A stretch of DNA of 64,000 nt from Streptomyces sp. S4.7 (lineage in GTDB: Bacteria > Actinomycetota > Actinomycetes > Streptomycetales > Streptomycetaceae): contig NZ_CP048397.1 in assembly GCF_010384365.1 (NCBI RefSeq), positions 3,596,001-3,660,000 on the forward strand, given 5' to 3'. The translations under genes were made by a program, and so were the position numbers. Below the pieces are notes generated by a model, which made no database searches, was not told the DNA's origin, and saw only the letters and a list, made by a program, of their open reading frames with translations. Shown in pieces: positions 1-8,272 of the stretch. The first letter of the stretch is position 1. Each line of letters opens with the position of its first letter.

Positions 1-2
1 TC

Positions 3-491
3 TACGACGGCGACGACTCGGACGCCGTCGGCGAGGGCCCCGGGCCGGAGGGCTCGGCGCAGTTGGAGAAGGGCATCACCGACTTCCTCGACAGCAAGGA
101 CCACCCACACGAGGGCACCGACTTCACCGGCCGCTCCGACTACGGGCCGTTCATCGAGGTCGGCATCCCCTCCGGGGGGACCTTCACCGGCGCCGAGGGC
201 ATCAAGACCGAGGCGCAGGCGGCGAAGTTCGGCGGCGAGGCCGGGGTCGCGTACGACCCCTGCTACCACGCGGCCTGCGACGACCTGGACAACATCAACA
301 AGGAGGCGTTCGACGTCAACATCGACGTCATCGCCGACGCCGTGGGCCAGTACGCCCACGACCTGAGCCCGCTCACCGCGAAGGCCAAGGCCCAGGCCAC
401 GGCCAAGACGGAGCGCACCACGGGCGGCGACACCGGCGTCGGCGCGTCGAACGCGCACGACCACGAGCACGGGCACGAGACCAGGTCCTGA
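3..491 (+). CDS. M28-family aminopeptidase, C-terminal part (5' end outside window)
   Basis: This is the last 162 codons of a secreted zinc aminopeptidase resembling the Streptomyces griseus aminopeptidase family, which removes N-terminal residues from extracellular peptides. The segment SDYGPFIEVGIPSGG followed by YHAACDDLDN carries the conserved histidine that ligates the second zinc in M28 enzymes. The other metal ligands lie upstream of the window. After the catalytic core the protein continues with a lysine/alanine/threonine-rich tail ending in a His/Glu/Asp cluster (HDHEHGHE), which may bind metal (inference). The frame is open from base 3, so this is a partial gene. A strong hairpin follows the stop. 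Confidence 0.88.
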   Translation, partial: YDGDDSDAVGEGPGPEGSAQLEKGITDFLDSKDHPHEGTDFTGRSDYGPFIEVGIPSGGTFTGAEGIKTEAQAAKFGGEAGVAYDPCYHAACDDLDNINKEAFDVNIDVIADAVGQYAHDLSPLTAKAKAQATAKTERTTGGDTGVGASNAHDHEHGHETRS

Positions 492-534
492 CACCCTGGC
501 GGTCTGATTCACCCACAGCCTGACAACCACTCAC

Positions 535-572
535 GGCGGGTACCGAGGGAGCGAGTTCCCTCGGTGCCCGCC
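535..572 (+). terminator. Strong hairpin terminator after the aminopeptidase
   Basis: A 16-bp stem (535-550 with 557-572, one G-T pair) closes a 6-nt loop. It lies 43 bases after the aminopeptidase stop. There is no long T run, which is usual for Streptomyces terminators. Confidence 0.75.
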
Positions 573-740
573 GTTCGCGCTCGGCCTCTCCGGAAGGCGA
601 TACGGGTCGCGACAAGGGCGTCGACGTCACCGGACGGGACGGTTCCACTCATACGCCACTCCCACTTTGACCCGTATGGATCTCTTTGCACCACCGCGCC
701 ATGGCTGCGCCCGGAGGCGCTCGCCCGGTAGGCTTTCCGT

Positions 741-1043
741 GTGATCTTCAAGCGCATCGGAAATGGGCGACCGTACCCCGACCATGGCCGGGAAAGTACC
801 CGGCAGTGGGCGGATGTCGCGCCGCGCCCGGTCCGCCTCGACCAGCTCGTCACCACCAAAGGGCAACTGGATCTGGAGACGCTGCTCGCCGAGGACTCGA
901 CCTTCTACGGAGACCTCTTCGCGCATGTCGTCAAATGGCAGGGCGACCTCTATCTGGAGGACGGCCTCCACCGCGCGGTCCGCGCCGCTCTCCAGCAGCG
1001 GCAGGTGCTGCACGCGCGCGTGCTCGAACTGGACCTGGGCTGA
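741..1043 (+). CDS. Conserved small actinobacterial protein (often labelled VapB-family)
   Basis: A 100-residue soluble protein starting MIFKRIGNG and ending with the helical segment AVRAALQQRQVLHARVLEL. I recall near-identical proteins in most Streptomyces genomes, where automatic annotation labels them VapB-type antitoxin. No toxin gene lies beside it here, so a toxin-antitoxin role is not supported by context. The GTG start is chosen because TAGGCT sits 6 bases before it with no Shine-Dalgarno, the spacing expected for a leaderless transcript. The gene is divorced from its neighbours by 250 and 175 bases of non-coding sequence. Function unknown. Confidence 0.75.
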   Translation: MIFKRIGNGRPYPDHGRESTRQWADVAPRPVRLDQLVTTKGQLDLETLLAEDSTFYGDLFAHVVKWQGDLYLEDGLHRAVRAALQQRQVLHARVLELDLG

Positions 1044-1218
1044 ACCGACCGGCCACCGGTCGCCAACGCCCCGCCCGCCGACTCGTCGGCCGGGCTGACG
1101 CGCCGACGGGCACTCAACCGACTCGGGACTGAGCCTTTCGGGGGCTTTCCGACGCCCAGAGGCCCGACCTGTTGATCATTTAGTAGGAATCACTACCGGC
1201 GAGCACTACGCTGCGGCC

Positions 1219-1860
1219 ATGAGCATGCTCACCCCCCCTGGCATGGGCGGCAAATATCGCATCACGGGTGCCAAGTACCCCCGCATGCGTCGCCCCCGGA
1301 ACCGCCGCAGGATCGTGCTCGCGGCCATCGCCACAGTCGTCGCCCTCGGCCTCGCCGGCTGGGGGACCGTACAGCTCATCGACGTGTTCACGGCGGACGA
1401 CGGGTCGGCGAAGAAGACGACGACGGCCTCCGGCCGCCAGCCCGACTGCAGACCGTCCCCGTCCGCGGCGCCCGTCAAGACGCTGCCCAAGCCGGCCCAG
1501 ATCACGGTCAACATCTACAACGCGACGCCGCGCGCCGGACTCGCCAAGACCACCGCCGACGAGCTCAAGAAGCGCGGCTTCGTCATCGGCAAGGTGGGCA
1601 ACGCACCGGCGGCCTTCGACAAGAAGATCCCCGGCACCGGGATACTGCTGGGCGCCCCGGCCGCGGCCGACAGCTCCTTCACGGTGCTCGGCGCTCAGCT
1701 GAAGGGCGCGAAGCCCCAGCACGACGAGCGGAAGACGAAGGACGTCGACCTGCTGCTCGGCACGGCCTTCAAGAGCCTGAGCGTGCAGAAGGACGCCGAG
1801 CGGGCCCTGGCCGTCCTCACCAGGCCCTCACCGGGCGGCACCTGCGACCACAAGGGCTAG
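1219..1860 (+). CDS. LytR C-terminal-domain envelope protein
   Basis: A 213-residue type II membrane protein. Residues 1-30 are basic and cytoplasmic (RMRRPRNRRR), about 31-52 form one membrane span, then a low-complexity linker leads to a LytR_C domain (about 90-200) starting ITVNIYNATPRAGLAKTTADELKKRGF. LytR_C domains occur in cell-envelope proteins, and single-domain actinobacterial versions have been linked to envelope integrity (Cei). The peptide after position 60 contains two cysteines that could pair (C72 and near the C-terminus). No Shine-Dalgarno is visible. TACGCT 6 bases before the ATG suggests a leaderless start. It converges on upp across a shared terminator. Confidence 0.8.
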   Translation: MSMLTPPGMGGKYRITGAKYPRMRRPRNRRRIVLAAIATVVALGLAGWGTVQLIDVFTADDGSAKKTTTASGRQPDCRPSPSAAPVKTLPKPAQITVNIYNATPRAGLAKTTADELKKRGFVIGKVGNAPAAFDKKIPGTGILLGAPAAADSSFTVLGAQLKGAKPQHDERKTKDVDLLLGTAFKSLSVQKDAERALAVLTRPSPGGTCDHKG

Positions 1861-1883
1861 TGAGGCTTCCCTCCGGCCCGGGT

Positions 1884-1918
1884 CCCCAGGTCCTGTCCCG
1901 CCGGGACAGGACCTGGGG
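1884..1918. terminator. Bidirectional terminator between LytR_C gene and upp
   Basis: A perfect 16-bp stem (1884-1899 with 1903-1918) and a 3-nt loop lie between two convergent stop codons. The position and symmetry fit termination of both genes. Confidence 0.85.
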
Positions 1919-1924
1919 CATGTC

Positions 1925-2560
1925 CTAGTCGACCGTCCCGTACATGCGGTCGCCCGCGTCGCCGAGCCCCGGCACGATGTATCCGCGGTCGTTCAGCCGT
2001 TCGTCGACCGCCGCCGTGACGACGGTCACCGGCGTGCCCGCCAGCTCGCGCTCCATCACCTCGACGCCCTCGGGCGCCGCGAGCAGCACGACGGCCGTCA
2101 CGTCGTCGGCGCCGCGCCCGATGAGCTCACGGATCGCCGCGACCAGCGTGCCGCCGGTGGCCAGCATCGGGTCCAGGACGTACACCTGGCGGCCCGAGAG
2201 GTCCTCGGGCATCCGGGTCGCGTACGTCGACGCCTGAAGCGTCTCCTCGTTACGGATCATCCCGAGGAAACCGACCTCGGCGGTCGGGAGCAGCCGCACC
2301 ATGCCGTCGAGCATGCCGAGACCGGCCCGGAGGATCGGCACCACGAGCGGCCGCGGGTAGGAGAGCTTCACACCCGTGGTCGGCTTCACCGGAGTCTCGA
2401 TGTCGACCTGTTCGGTGCGCACGTCCCTGGTGGCCTCGTACGCGAGCAGGGTGACCAGCTCGTCGGCGAGGCGTCGGAAGGTAGGGGAGTCGGTGCGCTT
2501 GTCGCGCAGCGTGGTGAGTTTGTGCGCGACCAACGGGTGGTCGACGACGTGAATCCGCAT
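1925..2560 (-). CDS. upp: Uracil phosphoribosyltransferase
   Basis: A full-length 211-residue UPRT, the usual size for the bacterial enzyme. It converts uracil plus PRPP to UMP in pyrimidine salvage in the cytoplasm. The PRPP-binding loop is [13 protein letters not shown] (about residues 128-140), and the C-terminal uracil-binding motif is [14 protein letters not shown]. The family signature [15 protein letters not shown] is at about 69-83. The ATG start is fixed by homology ([10 protein letters not shown]). On the minus strand TACTGT lies 6 bases before the ATG, suggesting a leaderless transcript, with GGAG directly before the start too close to act as a normal ribosome site. The reading frame stays open far upstream, which is a high-GC artefact. 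Confidence 0.97.
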   Translation of the reverse strand: MRIHVVDHPLVAHKLTTLRDKRTDSPTFRRLADELVTLLAYEATRDVRTEQVDIETPVKPTTGVKLSYPRPLVVPILRAGLGMLDGMVRLLPTAEVGFLGMIRNEETLQASTYATRMPEDLSGRQVYVLDPMLATGGTLVAAIRELIGRGADDVTAVVLLAAPEGVEVMERELAGTPVTVVTAAVDERLNDRGYIVPGLGDAGDRMYGTVD

Positions 2561-2686
2561 GGCTCCACAGTAACCGCGGCCCGGCCGGAGCCCCCCGCTG
2601 GCATCAATTCCCTGTCGGCAGGGAAGGTGGATGGGACACGCACACAGGGGACACAGCCAACCGAGTCGTGGGGTGGTGAGGCGGCG

Positions 2687-3040
2687 ATGCGGGACCGGCA
2701 GCGGCGTGAACCGCGGGAGCGGGGCGGCGGGGACGGGGCGGTCGACGCCGGACCGGACGGCTCGCGCCCGCGCCCGTACGCGGACGCCGCGCCCGCCCCG
2801 GGGTCCCACTCCACAGCTGACGCCACACCCGGCCCCGCGCCCGATTCCGTGCCCGATCCCCCACCGGTTCCCACCGCCGAACTCGACTCCGACGAGAGCG
2901 CCGCGGCCCGTCGGCGCCGGCGCGCTCAGTTCCTGCGGGAGTTGAACGAGGCCAAGGCGCTGCGCGAGCGGGTGAAACCTCGCCAGGCCCGCGCGGCCCG
3001 GATGCGCCAGCAGATGCGGATGCGGACCTTCCGCTGGTAG
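2687..3040 (+). CDS. Conserved hypothetical protein with basic C-terminal helix
   Basis: A 117-residue protein. The first 60-70 residues are disordered (Gly/Pro/Asp-rich). The last 45 form a strongly basic helix with [26 protein letters not shown], ending RMRTFRW. I recall the C-terminal part as conserved in Streptomyces next to upp and tadA. Function unknown; the basic helix could bind RNA or DNA (inference). The ATG at 2687 follows GGTGAGG. The frame is open back to 2522, but an upstream start would overlap the upp coding region. Confidence 0.65.
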   Translation: MRDRQRREPRERGGGDGAVDAGPDGSRPRPYADAAPAPGSHSTADATPGPAPDSVPDPPPVPTAELDSDESAAARRRRRAQFLRELNEAKALRERVKPRQARAARMRQQMRMRTFRW

Positions 3041-3293
3041 TCGCGCGCCGGCCACCCGGCGGCCCTCCGGCCGCCGTGGGACGGCCACTTGGGCACCGGC
3101 GGACCCCCGCCCCACGGGCCTCTGGGCCGCCGGTCCAGGCATGCGTCCGGACCGGTCCAAAAAAATGCCTGCACGACGCAACGGCGGAAGACCTCTCGCA
3201 ATCGCCCGCTTTCTGCCACGATTCCGAGTAGTGGGCGGGGCAGAGCGCAGCGCACCGCCGAATTCGTCACCTCTGACCAGTGGGAGAGTCACG

Positions 3294-3845
3294 GTGTACT
3301 TCGCCGCACTGCTCGCGCGCACCGAAGACGGATGGGCAGCGAGCGACACAGAGCTCGACGACGTGGAGACCTTGTCGGATCTGACCGACCTGGCCCGCGA
3401 AGCCTCGGTGGACGAGGACACGGTGCTCGTCTTCATCGAGCAGGAGGACGCCTGGTTCGGCGTGCTCCGCGTGGAGGGCGAGGAGGATCCTCGCATCTAC
3501 GTCTCCGACGCGGCCATGGCCGCACGCTCCTCGTACGGGGAGATCCTCACGGACGAATTGCTCGGCGGGGACGACGACCTCGACGACGCCTTGGACACGC
3601 TGGACCTCGACGGTACCGAGGACGGCGAGACTGAAGAGCAGGAGGACACGGACGACAGGGACGACAGCACCGGCACCGCCGTCGCGGCCGGACCGGGAAC
3701 GGTTCCCGCGGGTCCGGCGGGCGACCGCGGGATCCTCGCGGACCTGGGCCTGTCGGAGGCGGAGCTGCTGGCGCTGGAGACCGACGCCATGTCCGAGATC
3801 GCGGACGCGCTCGGCGCCTCCGAGGTGCTGGAGACCGCACGCTAG
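3294..3845 (+). CDS. tRNA adenosine deaminase-associated protein
   Basis: A 183-residue acidic protein recognised from the family annotated as tRNA adenosine deaminase-associated. Its N-terminal half ([15 protein letters not shown], then [17 protein letters not shown]) is conserved. The middle, about residues 90-130, is an Asp/Glu-rich low-complexity stretch. The C-terminus has a predicted helix ([18 protein letters not shown]). The GTG start follows GGGAGAG at a normal distance; the ORF upstream of it lacks conserved sequence. It overlaps the tadA start by one base (TAGTGA), so the two are probably translated together. Its biochemical role is unknown. Confidence 0.88.
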   Translation: MYFAALLARTEDGWAASDTELDDVETLSDLTDLAREASVDEDTVLVFIEQEDAWFGVLRVEGEEDPRIYVSDAAMAARSSYGEILTDELLGGDDDLDDALDTLDLDGTEDGETEEQEDTDDRDDSTGTAVAAGPGTVPAGPAGDRGILADLGLSEAELLALETDAMSEIADALGASEVLETAR

Positions 3846-4366
3846 TGACCGAGCACGACCCGGTGGGCGAACCGGCGAGCGACCCGGTGGCCGACCCGGT
3901 CCGCGGGCCGTGGCGGGCGCCGATGCGCCTCGCCCTGGAAGAGGCCGCACGCGCGGCGCCGTCCGGCGATGTGCCGGTCGGTGCCGTCGTGCTGTCCCCG
4001 GACGGCTCGGTGCTCTCCGTCGGCCACAACGAACGCGAGATGACGGGCGACCCCACCGCGCACGCGGAGGTCCTGGCCATCCGCAGGGCGGCGGCCGAAC
4101 TCGGCGCCTGGCGGCTGACCGGCTGCACGCTCGTGGTGACCCTGGAGCCGTGCACGATGTGCGCGGGCGCGCTCGTGCAGTCACGGGTGGCGCGGGTGGT
4201 GTACGGGGCGCTCGACGAGAAGGCGGGCGCGGCGGGCTCGCTCTGGGACGTCGTACGGGACCGGCGCCTCAATCACCGCCCGGAAGTCGTCCACGGGGTG
4301 CTCGCCGAGGAGTGCTCGCGGCTGCTGACGGACTTCTTCCGCGACCGCCGCGTTATCGATTTCTGA
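3845..4366 (+). CDS. tadA: tRNA-specific adenosine deaminase
   Basis: TadA deaminates adenosine-34 of tRNA-Arg(ACG) to inosine so that one tRNA reads three arginine codons. The matching tRNA-Arg(ACG) gene is in this window at 50835-50907. The zinc-deaminase signature is complete: HAE at residues 73-75 (zinc-binding His and catalytic Glu) and PCTMC at 102-106 (two zinc cysteines). The GTG start gives 173 residues with a 26-residue proline/aspartate-rich N-terminal extension; the internal ATG at MRLALEEA would give the more usual length and is a real alternative. It is last in a two-gene operon and 31 bases from tRNA-Ser. Confidence 0.95.
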   Translation: MTEHDPVGEPASDPVADPVRGPWRAPMRLALEEAARAAPSGDVPVGAVVLSPDGSVLSVGHNEREMTGDPTAHAEVLAIRRAAAELGAWRLTGCTLVVTLEPCTMCAGALVQSRVARVVYGALDEKAGAAGSLWDVVRDRRLNHRPEVVHGVLAEECSRLLTDFFRDRRVIDF

Positions 4367-4397
4367 GCAGGGGCCACCTTGGGCTAAGCTCTCTCTC

Positions 4398-4485
4398 GGT
4401 AGCGTGTCCGAGCGGCCGAAGGAGCTCGCCTCGAAAGCGAGTGTGGCGTAACCCGTCACCGTGGGTTCAAATCCCACCGCTACCG
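4398..4485 (+). tRNA. tRNA-Ser (anticodon CGA)
   Basis: An 88-nt class II tRNA. The acceptor stem pairs GGTAGCG with CGCTACC and the discriminator is G. The anticodon arm is CTCGC/GCGAG with loop CTCGAAA (anticodon CGA, reads UCG). There is a long variable arm and a T loop GTTCAAAT. CCA is not encoded. Its 3' two thirds are the integration site of the element that follows, and the gene is restored intact by the element's own copy of the att core. Confidence 0.96.
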
Positions 4486-4486
4486 C
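4429..4486 (+). repeat. attL: 58-bp core repeat inside tRNA-Ser
   Basis: Identical to 22390-22447. It begins in the anticodon stem-loop and runs one base beyond the tRNA end, so crossover leaves a complete tRNA on this side. Identity stops at both edges (G before and A after here; A before and T after at attR). Confidence 0.95.
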
Positions 4487-4493
4487 AGATGAG

Positions 4494-4527
4494 CGAAGGG
4501 GTGGACCTCATGAGGTCCACCCCTTCG
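4494..4527. terminator. Perfect 34-nt palindrome after tRNA-Ser, carried by the element
   Basis: Bases 4494-4510 are the exact reverse complement of 4511-4527, built on GAAGGGGTGGACCTCA. It lies 8 bases after the tRNA and between the tRNA and the convergent integrase stop, so it can terminate both. Because it lies inside attL, it was brought by the element. A close relative sits just outside attR at 22456-22489. Confidence 0.85.
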
Positions 4528-4553
4528 GCATTGCCAGGGTCTCAGTTCGGGTC

Positions 4554-5837
4554 TCAGTTGGTCGTCACGAGAGCCCCTGAAGCCCCGTCGTCGTCATCGT
4601 CGGAGCCGTCGTTTCCCGACTCCCAGATGAACCCGTCGACCTGTGCGGCGACCCCGGTTCGTACGGTGTCGACCATGTGCTGATAGCGCGCCGCCATCGC
4701 AGTGGACGACCAGCCCATGAGCCCCATGACTGCCCGCTCGGGAACCCCCAGAATCAGGAGCACCGTGGCGGCAGTGTGCCGCGCGTCGTGCAGCCGTCCG
4801 TCCCGAACCTTCGCCCGGCCAAGCAACTCCTTCCAGTCGTCGTAGTCCGTGCGTGGTGAGGTACCGCGCCCGGTTGCCGTGGGGAACAACCAGCCCTCTT
4901 CCGTCCAGTCGCCCCCTGCGGCGGCACGCTCCGTCTCCTGGCGGTCCCGATGGGTGCGGAGCAGATCCACAAGCTGTGGGGGAAGGCCGACCGCCCGTCG
5001 GCCGGCGCGCGACTTCGTGTCGGCTGTCTCGGGGTTCGTCCGTTGGCGCTCCGGGCAGTAGCCGGGCTTCCGGCCGCAGGTGTCGCCGCACCCGTGGGCG
5101 TACCGGGGTCGGCGCCTGCTTCGGCGGACCATCAGGACCCCCCGCTTCAGGTCCACGTCCGCCCACTTGAGCCCGAGCGCTTCCCCTTGCCGCAGTCCGA
5201 GGGAGAGCGCCACGGCCCACCTAGCCGAGTTACGGCCCTCGTCAGCCGCTCGGAGGAGTCGGCGGATCTCCTCAACCGTGAACGGCTCGACTTCGTCGTC
5301 CCGGAGCCGTGGGGCCTTGGCGAGTCGGACGGGGTTCTGTCCGAGGTCGCCACGCCGCACCGCTTCGTTCAGCGCGGTCCGGAAGGTGCGGTGTACCTGA
5401 TGAGCCGTGGCGGGGGCGCTGCCGCGCTGCTGCATGCTCGCGTAGAACCGCTCGATGTGCTCGGGCTTCAGTCGGTCAAGCCGGTGAGCCCCAAGACCTG
5501 GGATCAGGTGCTTCCGTACGGCGTAGCCGTACCCCGCCGCCGTGTTCTCGTTGACGGCGAGCGGGGCGATGCTCTCGATCCAGTGCGTAAGCCAGGTGGT
5601 AACCGTCCAGGCCCGACCGGGCTTGCGGGTGGTCCTGGTCTCGCGCTGGCGCTCCAACTCGCGTACGGCCTCTGTGACTTCCGCTCGGGTCTTGCGCTTC
5701 ACGTGCCGGCGGTCCGGGGTGCCGTCGTCTCGGATCCCGACTGTCACGCGGCCGTGCCACTTCCCGTCGGCACCCAGGTAGATGGACGATCGGCCGTTCG
5801 GCTGCCGTGTGCGCTTCTTCTTACTCTCATCTTCCAT
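4554..5837 (-). CDS. int: Site-specific tyrosine integrase
   Basis: A 427-residue tyrosine recombinase that joins attP to the tRNA-Ser attB and, with Xis, reverses it. There is an AP2-like N-terminus (YLGADGKWHGRVTVG, about 20-35), a SAM-like core-binding domain (about 75-170) and the catalytic domain with R216 (SLGLRQGEALGLKW), the H350-x-x-R353 pair (LHDARH), W376 and the nucleophile Y385 (AARYQHM). A Cys-rich insert (HGCGDTCGRKPGYC, about 248-261) in the catalytic domain may bind zinc; this insert is familiar from other actinobacterial integrases. The ATG at 5837 has AAGGGC upstream; a TTG at 5852 would overlap xis. The stop is 67 bases from attL. Confidence 0.95.
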   Translation of the reverse strand: MEDESKKKRTRQPNGRSSIYLGADGKWHGRVTVGIRDDGTPDRRHVKRKTRAEVTEAVRELERQRETRTTRKPGRAWTVTTWLTHWIESIAPLAVNENTAAGYGYAVRKHLIPGLGAHRLDRLKPEHIERFYASMQQRGSAPATAHQVHRTFRTALNEAVRRGDLGQNPVRLAKAPRLRDDEVEPFTVEEIRRLLRAADEGRNSARWAVALSLGLRQGEALGLKWADVDLKRGVLMVRRSRRRPRYAHGCGDTCGRKPGYCPERQRTNPETADTKSRAGRRAVGLPPQLVDLLRTHRDRQETERAAAGGDWTEEGWLFPTATGRGTSPRTDYDDWKELLGRAKVRDGRLHDARHTAATVLLILGVPERAVMGLMGWSSTAMAARYQHMVDTVRTGVAAQVDGFIWESGNDGSDDDDDGASGALVTTN

Positions 5838-5848
5838 GGAACTGCCCT

Positions 5849-6076
5849 TCAAGCTGCCTGCGCAGCAACGGTTCGGTAGGACTGACGGCGACGGGTGACG
5901 TACTCGGGGATCGCGTCGGCGGGGATCCGGCGGAGCCCACCGAGAGTGAAGGACTCCAGCTCTCCGGACCTGATGAGCCGGTAGCAGACCGTCCGGCCGA
6001 TGCTGAGACGGCGGGCGGCCTCTTCGACGGTGAGCAGGACAAGGGTTTGGTCGTTGTCGGTGGGCGCGGGGCTCAT
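5849..6076 (-). CDS. xis: Excisionase-like helix-turn-helix protein
   Basis: A 75-residue DNA-binding protein with a MerR-like/HTH_17 fold: LLTVEEAARRLSIGRTVCYRLIRSGELESF, then a beta-hairpin wing GGLRRIPADAIPEYV. Small proteins of this type directly before an AICE integrase direct excision. The ATG at 6076 has GGAGG nine bases upstream; the GTG at 6097 lacks one. The gap to int is 11 bases, so xis and int are co-transcribed from the iteron-rich region at 6111-6389. Confidence 0.88.
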   Translation of the reverse strand: MSPAPTDNDQTLVLLTVEEAARRLSIGRTVCYRLIRSGELESFTLGGLRRIPADAIPEYVTRRRQSYRTVAAQAA

Positions 6077-6110
6077 CTGGGCATGCCTCCTCGGCACGGG
6101 GCGCGACGGG

Positions 6111-6389
6111 TGCGATAAATGCCGGATGGGCTGTCAGAAATGACAGAAATCGGCGATTGGGCCTCTGAGCTGGGGTTTTGGCTTCGGATGGGGGCGTGAC
6201 AGAAATCGCGGAAAATCTGACAGAAATCCCGTCCGGCTAGGTGGCGTCGAGTCGGACGGGGCGCGGGGCTGGGTTTCTGTCGGACTTCTTATTGTTTCTG
6301 TCACGCGCTCCGAGGCGACTGTTTCCGCAGGTCAGGGCTGGTTTCGGGGATTTCTGTCATTTCTGTCAGCGGGTGGGGGGTTTCTGTCA
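6111..6389. repeat. Symmetric iteron field (TGACAGAAAT units in mirrored array)
   Basis: Units on the plus strand begin at 6132 (TGTCAGAAAT), 6141, 6197 and 6218; units in inverse orientation (ATTTCTGTCA or one-off) begin at 6273, 6294, 6350, 6359 and 6380. A weak tenth unit (TGCGATAAAT) is at 6111. The spacings 21-9-56-21 going right from 6111 are repeated exactly going left from 6389, so every unit has a mirror partner about position 6250. Between the arms an 8-bp inverted repeat (6228-6235 with 6253-6260) could form a hairpin. The last unit overlaps the stop of the DUF3987 gene. The field may be a replication origin, an xis/int control region, or both (inference). Confidence 0.85.
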
Positions 6390-7916
6390 GCCGGTGGTGA
6401 GGCGGGGGTGGGCCTGGTAGCGGGGGGACGGGGGCCGGCCGCGTCCGGTGCGGGGTGGGAGGGGCTGTTGCCGGACCCATCCGTGTTCTTCGAGCAGGAC
6501 CAGGGCGGGGTCGAGGTCGGCCATGGCGGGGAAGTCCGCGCGGGACAGTCCCCGGAACAACTGCCGTTTGGTGAAGTCGGCCGGCCGCGTCTCCCGCAGG
6601 TGCGTGAGGACGTGGTGGGCGGCTTCCTGCGCGGGGTCCGCTGCCATGGCGTCGAACACGTCCACGGCGTGGGCGGTGAAGTAGTCACCCAGCTCTGTCG
6701 CGGCGGCCATCGTGGACGCCTCGATGGGCAGCGTCCATCCGTTGTCCGGGTGCGTGGCCAGGTGCAGCAGTCCCGCGATCCGGGCGACGGCGCCGTCGCG
6801 CTTGGACGCCCATTTGATGATCGGGTAGAGGCTCCCGCCCTTGCCGAGGCGGGACTCGGTGACCTTCTGGTAGGCGAGCATCACCGCGTCCGCCTCCGGA
6901 GTGAGCGTGAGGAGTGCGGGGTCGGTCCAGTCCGCCAGCGCCATGGCCAGACCGCCCAGGCGTTTGGCGTAGGTGGTGGCGGTTTCCTCGGACAGGAGTG
7001 CCGGGCTGAGGTTGCGGCGGCCGACGAGGGATTCGGGCCGGGAGTACAGGAACCGGGCGAGCAGCCCGCGGCCCTCGGCGCCTTCCATGCGGCCGATGGA
7101 GTCGAGGACTTCGGGCTGGATGGCCAGGCCCATGGTGACGGCGGGGTGTTCGATGTGCTCGCTGTCTCGGCCCTGCCGGTTGACGCGGATCATGTCCCCG
7201 GCGTGCCCTTTGAGGAACATCCCGATGTTCGGGCGCCCGGAGTAGCGGCCGGCCATGATGTCGAAGATCTCGCCCTCTGCGGACATGACGGAGATGCGTC
7301 CGCCCTGCCCGTGGAGGAGTGAGCCGATGGTCTCCGGTGTCACGTCGTCCGCGACGAGTTGCGGCACGGCGGGAACGCTCAGGCTCTCCGCTGTCTGCGC
7401 GAGGCTGACGGCGTCGGCGGTGAGTTCGTCGCGCTTCTCCGGTTCGGCGGAGGCGGCTTTCTGCGCTGCCTTCTCCGCGGCTGCCTTGGCCAGCTTCGCG
7501 GTGGTCTCGGCCTCGGCCCGGACGGGCGCGGAGAGTTCCACCAGCATCTTCTCCACCGCCAGGAGCGGGTCAACCATGAGCCCGAATACGGCGCTCTTGC
7601 GGTTGCCGGGATCGAGCGCGACGGCGGTGTAGATGTTCACCGGCTCGCGCCAGTGCCCCCGCACGCACACGGTGGCCCGTCCGCCGGCGGCGGTGGCGAT
7701 GACCGCCAGGGCCAGGCACCCGGCCAGCTCCACCGGGGTCTGTGTCTCCTCCGCGACCTCGGACGCCATGTTCCTCAGCCAGTCGGGGAGCGCGTCCACG
7801 GGGAAGGCCGGGAGCTCCCGGCGGGCGGACAGCGGTACGGGTTCGTCCCACACCGGGCCGGTGATGGTCTCGGGATCGAGCGCGTCGAACCCTTCCCACA
7901 GATCAGTGGTGCTCAT
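6387..7916 (-). CDS. DUF3987-type replication protein (helicase-like)
   Basis: A 509-residue protein resembling DUF3987 proteins that accompany primase-polymerases in plasmids and phages. The N-terminus MSTTDLWEGFDAL leads to FPVDALPDWLRNMASEVAEE, then a P-loop-like segment ALDPGNRKSAVFG where GNRKS stands in place of a textbook GxxGxGKS. There is an Ala/Lys/Glu coiled stretch (about 130-170) and the family segment SAEGEIFDIMAGRYSG with PNIGMFLKGHAGD. The C-terminus is Pro/Arg-rich. It is the last gene of the replication operon, overlaps its predecessor by ATGA, and its stop lies within the iteron field. Likely it works with the primase-polymerase to start replication of the excised circle (inference). 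Confidence 0.8.
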   Translation of the reverse strand: MSTTDLWEGFDALDPETITGPVWDEPVPLSARRELPAFPVDALPDWLRNMASEVAEETQTPVELAGCLALAVIATAAGGRATVCVRGHWREPVNIYTAVALDPGNRKSAVFGLMVDPLLAVEKMLVELSAPVRAEAETTAKLAKAAAEKAAQKAASAEPEKRDELTADAVSLAQTAESLSVPAVPQLVADDVTPETIGSLLHGQGGRISVMSAEGEIFDIMAGRYSGRPNIGMFLKGHAGDMIRVNRQGRDSEHIEHPAVTMGLAIQPEVLDSIGRMEGAEGRGLLARFLYSRPESLVGRRNLSPALLSEETATTYAKRLGGLAMALADWTDPALLTLTPEADAVMLAYQKVTESRLGKGGSLYPIIKWASKRDGAVARIAGLLHLATHPDNGWTLPIEASTMAAATELGDYFTAHAVDVFDAMAADPAQEAAHHVLTHLRETRPADFTKRQLFRGLSRADFPAMADLDPALVLLEEHGWVRQQPLPPRTGRGRPPSPRYQAHPRLTTG

Positions 7917-8272
7917 GCGGCCAAGCTCCCTTCCCCGCCGTCGAGCAGCGGGCAGTGTGCGCGGTGGTCGGTGTGGTCCTGGACGAGTTGCTGCACGGCG
8001 GCGCGGCCGATCGCGGTCCGGTCGTATCCGCACCGGCACCACGAGTGGCCGGACACCTTGGCCGACCAGTCCGGCGGCGCCACGACACGCAGCCACCGCA
8101 CGACCTCCATGCGGCCCGTGGGCGTGTGCGGGTCACGGCGGACAGGCTTGGAAGGACGGCCTGCGGCCGACGACTTCCCGGCAACGACCGCACGCCCGGC
8201 ACGGAGCAGCGTCGGGGGCGCGGCCGGGGCGCCGTCGAGGGTGAGCTGTTCGAGGTCCAGCAGGGCGCTCAT
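7913..8272 (-). CDS. Small Cys/His-rich protein of the replication operon
   Basis: A 119-residue protein of unknown function, coupled on both sides by ATGA overlaps. The C-terminal part holds HSWCRCGYDRTAIGRAAVQQ and DHTDHRAHCPLL. The spacing of Cys and His suggests a single zinc site. The N-terminal part (LLDLEQLTLDGAPAAP) is probably flexible. Its placement between primase-polymerase and DUF3987 protein suggests an accessory role in replication (inference). Confidence 0.72.
   Translation of the reverse strand: MSALLDLEQLTLDGAPAAPPTLLRAGRAVVAGKSSAAGRPSKPVRRDPHTPTGRMEVVRWLRVVAPPDWSAKVSGHSWCRCGYDRTAIGRAAVQQLVQDHTDHRAHCPLLDGGEGSLAA

Noticed and set aside
741..1043. Toxin-antitoxin module
   Set aside because: The protein is often labelled VapB-like, but no toxin gene is adjacent and the VapB DNA-binding motif is not evident.
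1925..3496. 523-codon frame extending upp far upstream
   Set aside because: UPRT homology and family length place the start at 2560; the extension overlaps two opposite-strand genes.
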